Below, in pieces: positions 43,368 to 51,271 of a DNA stretch of 64,000 nt. The position numbers and the translations under genes are program-made. The stretch covers positions 806,001 to 870,000 of the forward strand of contig NZ_JAUSSF010000002.1 in NCBI RefSeq assembly GCF_030812195.1, read 5' to 3'. Positions within the stretch are counted from its first letter, which is position 1. Every line of letters starts with the position of its first letter. A model generated the notes under the pieces. The model worked only from the letters and a program-made list of their open reading frames with translations, was not told where the DNA came from and made no database searches. Origin of the DNA: Chryseobacterium lathyri (lineage in GTDB: Bacteria; Bacteroidota; Bacteroidia; Flavobacteriales; Weeksellaceae).

Positions 43368-44444
43368 TTACTGTTTTAGTTTCAAATATTTTGTGAGTTT
43401 TTCGTACTCTAATTTTTTGATGTAGTTTTCCATATACTCATAATCAGGCTGCCCTTTGGAATCAATAGGCAATTGCAACTTTTCTTTTTTTAGTCGTGTA
43501 TCACTTCTTTTATATCCAAAATTGTATTTTCCTCTAATTTTATCTGCAATTGTTGTAATAAATAAGCCAATTTCTCTATTCAATACTTTAGAATATCCAA
43601 CAGATATATCAGAAGTAGCAATAAAGCTTTCAGCCTTATATATAGAAAAGCCCATTGAGCCTTCTCCATTTCTAATGAATGCAATACAATTGCCGTTTTG
43701 AATCATTTTTTCGTTTCCTACTTCATCTACGTAAGCTAAAACTCCATTATTAGAATTAGTTGCACCTAAATAATTTAAACCTGATTTCCCTTTCTTTAAG
43801 TGATTTAAGCCTTTTGATTTGCCCTGACTTAATTTAAATAGTTTTCCTAATTCAAATTCCCCTAATTCTTTTTCATGAAGTGGCTCTACTTCATTATAGT
43901 CCTTTATCTGTTCTATTCTTTTTGCAATGTAATTTTGAAAATGACTTATTTTATTCTGTTCTTTCTGCTTTATATAATGCTCCATAAAGGCATAATCAGG
44001 TTCACCTTTGGAGTTTATAGGTAAAAGAATTACCTGCTTTTTTAGCCGTGTTGAATTAATTGTATATGAATATGAGTATTTATTTTTGTGCTGTTTTAAC
44101 GATTGAGCTATAAATAGTAGTATTTCCTTTGAAATATTTTGTCTTGGGATTAATACATTTACTTTTGTACCTGTAAAAAATGAAAAATTTTGAACAAATG
44201 GCTCAGCGGTTTCATTTCCAATGGTAATAACAGGTTTTTCATTTACAATGTAATTGCTTTCAAAGTCAATAAATCCATCTAATCCATTATTACTTTCTTT
44301 TCTCGTAATATATGCTGTTCTGCCTTTTTGTTTATTTACTTTATTTCCATCTATACTTTTACCTATTTTAGTATAAAATAAATCTTGTATCATAAACTCT
44401 CCCCATTGAATATTTTTCAAATCTGATTCCATAGCACTATTCAT
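43368..44444 (-). CDS. BcgI-like specificity subunit with two target-recognition halves
   Basis: From the ATG at 44444 (8-nt overlap with the upstream gene as ATGAATAG) the protein is 358 aa. It is made of two homologous halves, each ending in a similar block: RLKKQVILLPINSKGEPDY and RLKKEKLQLPIDSKGQPDY. These are the conserved dimerising helices of HsdS/BcgI-B subunits. The two intervening domains recognise the halves of a bipartite DNA target. The size and pairing match BcgI B (about 340 aa). Confidence 0.82.
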   Translation of the reverse strand: MNSAMESDLKNIQWGEFMIQDLFYTKIGKSIDGNKVNKQKGRTAYITRKESNNGLDGFIDFESNYIVNEKPVITIGNETAEPFVQNFSFFTGTKVNVLIPRQNISKEILLFIAQSLKQHKNKYSYSYTINSTRLKKQVILLPINSKGEPDYAFMEHYIKQKEQNKISHFQNYIAKRIEQIKDYNEVEPLHEKELGEFELGKLFKLSQGKSKGLNHLKKGKSGLNYLGATNSNNGVLAYVDEVGNEKMIQNGNCIAFIRNGEGSMGFSIYKAESFIATSDISVGYSKVLNREIGLFITTIADKIRGKYNFGYKRSDTRLKKEKLQLPIDSKGQPDYEYMENYIKKLEYEKLTKYLKLKQ

Positions 44445-46338
44445 TTTCAAATAAATATTCCCTTCCCTGCATAACCATATTGAACTCAAACGTAAGGTAA
44501 TCGGCAATGGTTTTTTCAAAATCTTCCTCTTTCGGGATTTCATCATTAAAGTAGTAGAAAGAATGCAACCATTCGTCATCGGGCTCTATGGTAGTTTTTA
44601 CCATAAATTTAGATTCTGTGTCTTTCTTATCAAACCAGCAATCTAATAACAATTGTTTTCTTTCTTCATTGCGGACTGTTTTTGTAAGTCCTATATGTTT
44701 ACTGATGATATAGCCGTCGTCTTCATAATTAATGAACTTGCATCGAGTAGCAAAATCATGGGGCTTGTGTGCCGTAAAAACAGCAATACAAGGATTTACA
44801 CCTATTCTGTAAAACGTTTGTTTATTGAGTGTAATTACACCTTTTAGGGTGTGTTTTTCTAAAATCCTTTTCTTTATTTTTTTATCTTCCGTGGTTTTAC
44901 CTACCATGGTACTTTGTGGTACAATAGCAATACAAATAGCATTGTCTGATAGACTTTCTAACAGATGTTCTATGAAATGAATTTCGGATAAATGAGCCGT
45001 GTCTTTACCTTTGGCTTGAGAATACGGAGGATTGATAAAACCTACTGTGTATTTTTTCTTTCTTAATTCTTTAGTAGGTTTTCTTAAAAAATTTTCGTTA
45101 GTTAAATTACTTTTTCCATCGTCTCTTAAAATCATATTGGTGGTAGCAATAGAGAACATATCTTCTCGTATTTCTATACCATGTAATTGATTCGATTTTA
45201 TTTCTACTTTTTGCTGTTCATCATCACTCATGTTTACCATACGGTGCATAGCTTCAACAAGGAAAGAAGCGGTCCCACAACAAGGGTCAAAAACTCTATC
45301 AGTAACTTTTAACTCAGCTAAATCACAAAATAGTTCAGTAATAGAATCAGGCGTAAGAACTACACCCAAACTTTGACCATCTCCACCGCTATACTTCATA
45401 AATTCTCCATAGAAACTGCCTAATACATCGCCTTTTTTGTTGGCTCTTATGGAATGTAAAATATTAGTTTCTATAAATTCAGTGAAATATTTTAATGGTG
45501 TTTTTGCAAGCCTATCATCTATTTGATTAAGTAATGTTCTGTCTTTTATGATGATAAACTGATTAAGTACCGTTTGTTTTTTCTCCTCAGGCTTTACATC
45601 TACTTTTTTCATGTAGGTTTCTATACTGCGGTAAATTTTATTACCATCTGTATCTATATTGTCACCTGTTAATTGTTGTGATTTAAAATTATTTACATCC
45701 GCAAGAGCTAATAAAATTGCAGAAACGACTAAGGGTTTTTCTTTATCTCCTAACTGCCCATAGTTTCGAAGTGCTTCATGAAGTTCAGACGCTTTTTTTA
45801 TTAATTCTTCGGTTTCTAGTATTTTTTTTGGTGTTTCTCCTAAAACTTGCTCTCTATAAAATTGTTCAATTTTATTTTCTTTGAAGTTCTCAAAATTTTC
45901 TATTTTTTCCAATAATTTACATCCTGACTCATCTACAAAGAGAGGTCGGATAATATGATGTTTTTCATCACCCGAACAGCCAAAAGCAAATATTTTTTTA
46001 AAATTAGTTTTATTAATTATTTCTTTAGCATAATGCAAAGCACCATTTTCAGCATAGTCAGTTATCGCTTTTTTATCACTAGAAAGTATTTGTTGAGCAT
46101 CATCTTGATATAACACTTGTTTTTCTGTGTCGGATTTATTTTCAATCACTAAAATAAAGTCGTTAGAAATAGCAACAAATTCAGGAAAACCAATTTTGCC
46201 TGTACCTTTTTTAGATGCTGTCTTTAAGGCATCTTGAATTTCCTTAATGTCGCTTCCATTTGGGGTATATTGAATTTCAGCGTTTTCAAGAAGTCTACTT
46301 ATAAATATATCTGTTTTCTTTTCGTTAGTCATTTTCAA
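44437..46338 (-). CDS. BcgI-like restriction-modification subunit (nuclease-methylase fusion)
   Basis: This 633-aa protein combines both activities. Residues 50-70 form a PD-(D/E)XK-like site: Pro52-Glu53, Asp60, and IENK with Glu66 and Lys68. Residues 300-560 are an N6-adenine methylase with motif I FDPCCGTASFL (350-360) and motif IV NPPY (436-439). The size and order agree with BcgI A (637 aa) of type IIB systems, where a separate S subunit guides cutting on both sides of the site. No HsdR is present. It is the first gene of the operon with the specificity and DUF262 genes. Confidence 0.82.
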   Translation of the reverse strand: MKMTNEKKTDIFISRLLENAEIQYTPNGSDIKEIQDALKTASKKGTGKIGFPEFVAISNDFILVIENKSDTEKQVLYQDDAQQILSSDKKAITDYAENGALHYAKEIINKTNFKKIFAFGCSGDEKHHIIRPLFVDESGCKLLEKIENFENFKENKIEQFYREQVLGETPKKILETEELIKKASELHEALRNYGQLGDKEKPLVVSAILLALADVNNFKSQQLTGDNIDTDGNKIYRSIETYMKKVDVKPEEKKQTVLNQFIIIKDRTLLNQIDDRLAKTPLKYFTEFIETNILHSIRANKKGDVLGSFYGEFMKYSGGDGQSLGVVLTPDSITELFCDLAELKVTDRVFDPCCGTASFLVEAMHRMVNMSDDEQQKVEIKSNQLHGIEIREDMFSIATTNMILRDDGKSNLTNENFLRKPTKELRKKKYTVGFINPPYSQAKGKDTAHLSEIHFIEHLLESLSDNAICIAIVPQSTMVGKTTEDKKIKKRILEKHTLKGVITLNKQTFYRIGVNPCIAVFTAHKPHDFATRCKFINYEDDGYIISKHIGLTKTVRNEERKQLLLDCWFDKKDTESKFMVKTTIEPDDEWLHSFYYFNDEIPKEEDFEKTIADYLTFEFNMVMQGREYLFENE

Positions 46339-46728
46339 AAGTTACAACTCACAAAAATATAATAAAATTTTTCAAAATTTTACTTTAATATGTATCAAAT
46401 TGCTACCCATCTAAATAAAAACGCCCCACCATAGGACAAGTTTTTGGTAGTACCCCCACCTTTGGAAAGTCGGTCAAAAGTTTTCGGAAGTCTAAAAACC
46501 TGAACTCTTTTTTTTGACATTTTTAGACTACAACCCAAAGTTAGAACAGGTTTCAAGAGATTTTCTACGGATTCAAAATACTTTTGATATTTCATTGGAT
46601 ATCACCCTATTTTTATAACATTTGGCATAGTTTTCGACTACTATAAACCAACAAAAAACCCCGTCAATACTACGAATGTTGAACGGGGAAGTGTAAAAAA
46701 TTCTAACGCTAATTAAAACTTATCTACA
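46339..46728. other. Non-coding stretch between restriction operon and ardA
   Basis: No convincing gene. AGTCTAAAAA (46489-46498) pairs with TTTTTAGACT (46520-46529) as a 10-bp hairpin. CCCCGT-CAA and TTG-A-ACGGGG (46659-46688) form a second hairpin just before the ardA start, with A-rich flanks. A minus-strand frame at 46395-46595 looks like translated repeat and is not called. Confidence 0.5.
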
Positions 46729-47271
46729 ATGGCAAAGTTAACAAATTGTCTTGATACTTTCAGTATCTATGTCGGAACGTACAAAAAGTACAATGAAGGT
46801 TCAATCTATGGTGAATGGTTGAACCTTTCAGATTATTCAAATTATGACGATCTTTTACAGGCTATGCAGGAACTTCACCAAGACGAAGACGACCCCGAAT
46901 ATATGTTTCAGGATTATGAATGCTCGGAGTTCTTTATCAAACAAAAGCTAATCAGCGAATGCCATCTTTCAGCAGACATTTACGAAATAGCCGAAGAGAT
47001 TAACAATTCGGATTATGATTTAGAAATTATTGAAGCCTATGCAGAGTGTATGAGCTACAATCATAAGGACGTGGACGACCTTTTAGATAGTCTTTCAGAT
47101 TCTTATTTCGGAGAATACAATTCAGACGAAGACTTTGCACAAGCTACTTTAGAACAAGACGGCTCAATACCAGAAAACCTACCTTCTTACATTTACATTG
47201 ATTGGGAAGCAACCGCAAGGCATATCATGTATGATTATATGAGTTCTAACGGATATTATTTCCGAAACTAA
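46729..47271 (+). CDS. ardA: Antirestriction protein ArdA
   Basis: This 180-aa acidic DNA-mimic protein inhibits type I and related restriction enzymes. The N-terminus YVGTYKKYNEGSIYGEWLNL is the ArdA signature, and the body is very rich in Asp/Glu. It helps an incoming element evade host restriction. It is odd that it sits on the same element as a restriction system; ArdA may spare this BcgI-type enzyme or act only during transfer. Confidence 0.92.
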   Translation: MAKLTNCLDTFSIYVGTYKKYNEGSIYGEWLNLSDYSNYDDLLQAMQELHQDEDDPEYMFQDYECSEFFIKQKLISECHLSADIYEIAEEINNSDYDLEIIEAYAECMSYNHKDVDDLLDSLSDSYFGEYNSDEDFAQATLEQDGSIPENLPSYIYIDWEATARHIMYDYMSSNGYYFRN

Positions 47272-47331
47272 TTACGATAACAATTCTTCGCACCTTGCAT
47301 AATTGTAGGGTGCTTTATAACTATTTACAAT

Positions 47332-47931
47332 ATGAAAGCAAGATACATTAGAGTTTCAACTGGATCGCAGAACATAGCAAGACAGGAAGAGAGACAGGCA
47401 AAGGGCGAAAAGATATTTACTGATGTAGTAAGCGGTTCTACTCCCTTTAAGGATAGAGAACAGGGAAAAGAACTGATAAAGGCTATTGAGAGGGAAGAAA
47501 TTAATTACGTTTCTGTAAGTTCTATTGACAGGCTCGGAAGAAACCTGTATGACATTCTTACGACTCTGGAATTCTTCAAAGAAAAGGGCGTTATTCTTAA
47601 AGTGGATAATCTAGGAATAGAAAGCCTTATCAAAGGGAAAGAGAATCAAGCATTCAAACTCATAATTTCTGTAATGGCTAATATAGCCGAAATGGAGCGA
47701 GAAGCCATTTTAGAACGTCAACGTGAAGGCATTGCACTTGCCAAAGCTCGTGGAACTTATAAAGGGCGTGAAAAAGGTTCTATGGAGAGTGTAGATGACT
47801 TTCTTTCTAAATATAAGGAAGTGATTAAGAGCCTAAAGAAAGGGAATTCTATTAGAGATACAGCAAAAATCTGTAGTATCAGTATTGGAACTGTTCAGAA
47901 AGTCAAAAACGTCATTAATAATTCTGCTTAA
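47332..47931 (+). CDS. Serine recombinase (resolvase/invertase type)
   Basis: This 199-aa protein has the resolvase catalytic domain with Ser9 in IRVSTGSQN, the RxR-like block SSIDRLGRNLYD, and the E-helix region MANIAEMEREAILERQREG. A HTH at the C-terminus (SIRDTAKICSISIGTVQKVKN) binds DNA. It could resolve dimers, invert DNA or be a relic of an insertion. No inverted repeat target was identified. Confidence 0.92.
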   Translation: MKARYIRVSTGSQNIARQEERQAKGEKIFTDVVSGSTPFKDREQGKELIKAIEREEINYVSVSSIDRLGRNLYDILTTLEFFKEKGVILKVDNLGIESLIKGKENQAFKLIISVMANIAEMEREAILERQREGIALAKARGTYKGREKGSMESVDDFLSKYKEVIKSLKKGNSIRDTAKICSISIGTVQKVKNVINNSA

Positions 47932-47961
47932 TTATTATTTTTGTGAAAAAATATTTAAGAA

Positions 47962-48729
47962 ATGAATTTTCATGAACATTACAGTCGCTTTCTAGGAGAT
48001 AATAATATTTATAAAAATCTAAGCACTATTAAAAAAAATGTGTTTTTTGATTTTGGGATTTTGATTTTACTTTTAGTAGCAACAGGTATAGGTGTGTATT
48101 TTTTTGCAGAAGATACCGTGAAAAATAGCATTCCTCTATCAGAAACATACAATAAATGGCATTTTAAATTGACAGCAGGCTCATTGGTTCTATGTTATGC
48201 GTTTATTGTTTACGAAAGAATAAGGCTTTTTAGAAATGTTAAAAAAAAGGTTGGGTATTTTAAACAGAACATGCTTGGAGTAATTTTATTTGGGATAAAT
48301 TGGGATTCAATAATTTTAAAATATTATTGGTTTGATAAACTTTACAATTTTAGTATAGGATTACAAACTAAGAAAATTGAGTTTTTTAAAAACCAAAATG
48401 ATAAAGAGCTGGCCAATATTACAATGCCTAAGTTTCCAATTAATTTATCTGGAATTATTTCATTTGGTGCTCCATTTATTTCCATTTTAAGCTTTATTTT
48501 GTTGGCGATTGGAGTTGAAGAAGGTAAAGAGCAAAAAATAATAATTCTTCTCATGTTATTGCTTATAAGTCCAATTTTTTTTGTTGTGATAATGTTTATT
48601 AGAGATAATTTCAATGAAAAGAAGAATGATTACAAGAATATGCAAAATTATTCTTTAGCATTGGGATATATTTTGGATAAAAGAAAGTTAGATAATGTTT
48701 CTCAACAAGAAAATTTGCCAGAGGAATAG
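47962..48729 (+). CDS. Membrane protein of unknown function
   Basis: This 255-aa protein has about four membrane helices (near 30-48, 65-85, 166-190, and 195-215). The rest is charged. No family is recognised. It follows the serine recombinase gene by 30 nt and may be co-transcribed. It could be island cargo with a role in defence or an unrelated passenger. Confidence 0.6.
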   Translation: MNFHEHYSRFLGDNNIYKNLSTIKKNVFFDFGILILLLVATGIGVYFFAEDTVKNSIPLSETYNKWHFKLTAGSLVLCYAFIVYERIRLFRNVKKKVGYFKQNMLGVILFGINWDSIILKYYWFDKLYNFSIGLQTKKIEFFKNQNDKELANITMPKFPINLSGIISFGAPFISILSFILLAIGVEEGKEQKIIILLMLLLISPIFFVVIMFIRDNFNEKKNDYKNMQNYSLALGYILDKRKLDNVSQQENLPEE

Positions 48730-48951
48730 ATTGCTTCTTAAATGAGAAATTACAAGGATAGACCACTCAAACAAGATGTAATTTTCACTATCAACATATC
48801 TAAAAGCATATGAAATCAAGCTATTTGCACTATTGGAAGAGTGTATCTCTTTATTATTTCTATATACCTAAAATGGTACTTTATAAATGTGGGAGTAGAG
48901 CGATTTTTGAGCTAAGAAGTCTCTCATGCTATAATTAATCTATACAAATAT

Positions 48952-48984
48952 TTTGTCATTTCGGGCATAGTATTTGTATATTTG
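48952..48984 (+). promoter_or_regulatory. Orphan promoter at the right end of the island
   Basis: TTTG (48952-48955) and TATATTTG (48977-48984) with a 21-nt spacer match the Bacteroidota consensus. No gene follows it before attR, and the next gene (uvrB) is on the opposite strand. If the island circularises, it would read across attP towards the integrase end. The rest of 48730-49096 contains no gene. Confidence 0.55.
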
Positions 48985-49016
48985 CAGTAGTGTTCTTTGG
49001 AAGGGTTTGAAATTTG

Positions 49017-49037
49017 AATGTCGGAAATATGTCGGAA
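49017..49037 (+). repeat. Right end pair of ATGTCGGAA repeats
   Basis: This block matches 33862-33882 at 20 of 21 bases in direct orientation, 60 bp inside the right junction. It is likely an arm-type binding site used by the integrase or its cofactor. Confidence 0.6.
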
Positions 49038-49096
49038 AACTTCCACAAAATAAAATTGCAATGTACCATGAATAGGCATATTGCGATTTTAAAAGA

Positions 49097-49124
49097 CGGC
49101 ATCGAAGATGCCGCCCCTAGTTAT
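49097..49124 (-). repeat. attR: right junction, doubling as the uvrB terminator
   Basis: The core CGGCATCGAAGAT at 49097-49109 equals the left core. It continues outward as GCCGCCCCTAGTTAT, the chromosomal half of the original hairpin. On the minus strand the junction still forms a 7-bp CGGCATC/GATGCCG hairpin followed by TCTTTT, so uvrB, whose stop is 13 nt away, keeps a working terminator, now partly made by the island. Confidence 0.85.
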
Positions 49125-49137
49125 TGTATCCTAATCA

Positions 49138-51129
49138 TTATTCTTTCAAAGCTGCGATCTCGTCCCTAAGCTTGGCTGCTTTTATGAAATCAAGATTTTT
49201 AGCGGCAGCTTCCATTTCTTTTTGCTTCTGTCCAATGATTTTTTCAATGTCTTTGTCCCCATAGCTGGCTTTTGTTTCGGCGGCTTTCTGAAGAATCTCT
49301 TTCTGGGTGTATTTTGGATCTGGAAAATCTTTACTCCTTCCCACAAGATTTTCTGAGATCTTTTTATTTAAGGCCTGAGGAACAAGCCCGTTAGCTTCAT
49401 TATGTTGTATTTGTTTATTACGGCGGTATTCCGTCTCGTCCAGGGCAGCCTGCATGGATTTTGTAATCTTATCAGCATACATGATGGCTTTCCCGTTAAT
49501 GTTTCTTGCTGCACGTCCTACCGTCTGGATCATCGATCTTCGGCTTCTAAGCATTCCCTCTTTATCAGCGTCCAGAATGGCTACCAGAGACACTTCCGGA
49601 AGGTCAAGCCCCTCTCTTAACAGGTTGACTCCGATTAGCACATCAAAAAGTCCCAAACGAAGGTCCTGCATAATCTGAATACGTTCCAGCGTTTCTACAT
49701 CTGAATGGATATATCTTGTCCTGATCCCGAATTTCATAAAATACTTGGTAAGTTCTTCGGCCATTTTCTTCGTTAGAGTAGTGACTAGCACCCTTTCATC
49801 AGCATCTGCTCTTTTCTGAATCTCCTCCATTAGGTCATCAATCTGGTTCAGGCTTGGTCTTACCTCAATAATAGGATCCAGAAGACCTGTCGGACGAATG
49901 ATTTGCTCAATATAAGCGCCTCCTGTTTTTTCCAGCTCATAATCTGCTGGCGTTGCAGAAACATAGATCACCTGGTTTTGCATGGCTTCAAATTCCTCAA
50001 ATTTAAGAGGCCTGTTGTCCATGGCGGCCGGAAGTCGGAAGCCGTATTCCACCAAGGCTTCCTTTCTGCTCCGGTCCCCGCCGTACATGGCATGAACCTG
50101 TGGAACGGTAACGTGGCTTTCATCAATGACCATTAAAAAGTCTTTCGGAAAATAATCAATCAGGCAGAATGGCCTTGAGCCCGGAAGCCTTCCGTCAAGA
50201 TATCTTGAATAATTCTCAATCCCTGAGCAGTAGCCCAGTTCCTTAATCATTTCCAGATCTAGCTCTGTTCTTTCCTGGAGCCTTTTAGCTTCCAAAGGCT
50301 TTTCAATTGAATTAAAGAAATCTACCTGCTTTACCATATCGTCCTGAATGCTTCTGATGGCTCCGTTTAGAGTTTCCTTCGATGTTACGAAGAGATTCGC
50401 GGGATAAATTTGAATCTGGTCAAAATTAGATTCCACATTTCCACTTACAGGATCAAAACTCTGGATTTTTTCGATTTCATCTCCAAAAAACTGAATTCTC
50501 ACAGCATTGTCAGCATATGCGGGGAAAACATCAATAACATCCCCTTTTACTCGGAACGTTCCTCTCTGGAAATCACCCAGTGTTCTGGCATATAATGCAT
50601 TAACTAAAGAGTGGAGAAGTGCGGTTCTTGTTACTTTTTCTCCAATAGCTAATGTGATTAGTGATTTGTGAAATTCTGAGGGGTTTCCGATACCGTAAAT
50701 ACATGAAACAGAAGCTACGATCAGTACATCTCTTCTTCCTGAAAGCAGGCTGGCTGTTGCAGAAAGACGCAGTTTTTCGACTTCTTCATTGATGCTCAGG
50801 TCTTTTTCAATATAAGTTCCGGTTGTCGCAATATAGGCTTCCGGCTGGTAGTAATCGTAGTAGCTGACAAAATATTCAATGGCGTTATCCGGGAAGAATT
50901 CCTTAAATTCCATGAATAACTGTGCTGCAAGAGTTTTATTGTGGGCAAGCACCAGTGTAGGCTTCTGTACGTTCTGCACAACATTGGCGACAGTAAATGT
51001 TTTTCCGGAGCCCGTTACACCAAGAAGGGTCTGGTATTTTTCGCCGATCTCAATGCCTTTGGTAAGCTTTTCGATCGCTTGTGGCTGGTCGCCTGTAGGT
51101 TTATATTCTGACTGAAGATTAAAATTCAT
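49138..51129 (-). CDS. uvrB: Excinuclease ABC subunit B (UvrB)
   Basis: UvrB verifies damage and recruits UvrC in nucleotide excision repair. The 663-aa length is normal. Walker A GVTGSGKTFTVAN, the beta-hairpin region EYFVSYYDYYQPEAYI, helicase motif QTVGRAARNINGKAIMYAD, and the C-terminal UVR motif (KNLDFIKAAKLRDEIAALKE) are present. The start at 51129 (MNFNLQSEY) fits the family better than the longer frame. It is intact although the island lies directly beyond its 3' end. Confidence 0.96.
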   Translation of the reverse strand: MNFNLQSEYKPTGDQPQAIEKLTKGIEIGEKYQTLLGVTGSGKTFTVANVVQNVQKPTLVLAHNKTLAAQLFMEFKEFFPDNAIEYFVSYYDYYQPEAYIATTGTYIEKDLSINEEVEKLRLSATASLLSGRRDVLIVASVSCIYGIGNPSEFHKSLITLAIGEKVTRTALLHSLVNALYARTLGDFQRGTFRVKGDVIDVFPAYADNAVRIQFFGDEIEKIQSFDPVSGNVESNFDQIQIYPANLFVTSKETLNGAIRSIQDDMVKQVDFFNSIEKPLEAKRLQERTELDLEMIKELGYCSGIENYSRYLDGRLPGSRPFCLIDYFPKDFLMVIDESHVTVPQVHAMYGGDRSRKEALVEYGFRLPAAMDNRPLKFEEFEAMQNQVIYVSATPADYELEKTGGAYIEQIIRPTGLLDPIIEVRPSLNQIDDLMEEIQKRADADERVLVTTLTKKMAEELTKYFMKFGIRTRYIHSDVETLERIQIMQDLRLGLFDVLIGVNLLREGLDLPEVSLVAILDADKEGMLRSRRSMIQTVGRAARNINGKAIMYADKITKSMQAALDETEYRRNKQIQHNEANGLVPQALNKKISENLVGRSKDFPDPKYTQKEILQKAAETKASYGDKDIEKIIGQKQKEMEAAAKNLDFIKAAKLRDEIAALKE

Positions 51130-51238
51130 AGGAAATGATGTATACAACAAAAATACGAAAGAAATTTTTAGCCTTCATAAAGTATTTGAAGATGACTATT
51201 TTAAATTTTTCATCCGATAAGGGTATATGGAATAAAAA

Positions 51239-51260
51239 AAGCGCTAAACTTATAGCGCTT
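51239..51260 (-). terminator. Terminator after the BlaR1-like gene
   Basis: AAGCGCTA (51239-51246) and TAGCGCTT (51253-51260) form an 8-bp stem with a short loop. A run of A on the plus strand gives a T run on the minus strand. It ends the BlaI/BlaR1-like operon. Confidence 0.85.
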
Positions 51261-51271
51261 GTTAATTAATC

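Larger units (their letters stand above)
33728..49096 (+). mobile_element. Integrative island, 15.4 kb, defence and toxin cargo
   Basis: The region between the 13-bp direct repeats carries a tyrosine integrase next to attL, an excisionase-like HTH protein, a polymerase-like protein, a toxin/immunity set, a BcgI-like restriction operon, ArdA and a serine recombinase. No conjugation, capsid or tail gene is present. Flanking housekeeping genes (DUF3820 and uvrB) are convergent and uninterrupted. The island therefore resembles a mobilisable or satellite-type integrative element, not a conjugative element or prophage. Confidence 0.85.

Noticed and set aside
46395..46595. Minus-strand frame of 66 codons before the restriction operon
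   Set aside because: Composition (Gly/Lys/Phe-rich, repetitive) and lack of any family suggest translation of a non-coding repeat; no promoter or ribosome site seen.
33728..49096. Prophage or conjugative element
   Set aside because: No capsid, tail, terminase, relaxase or type IV secretion genes are present.
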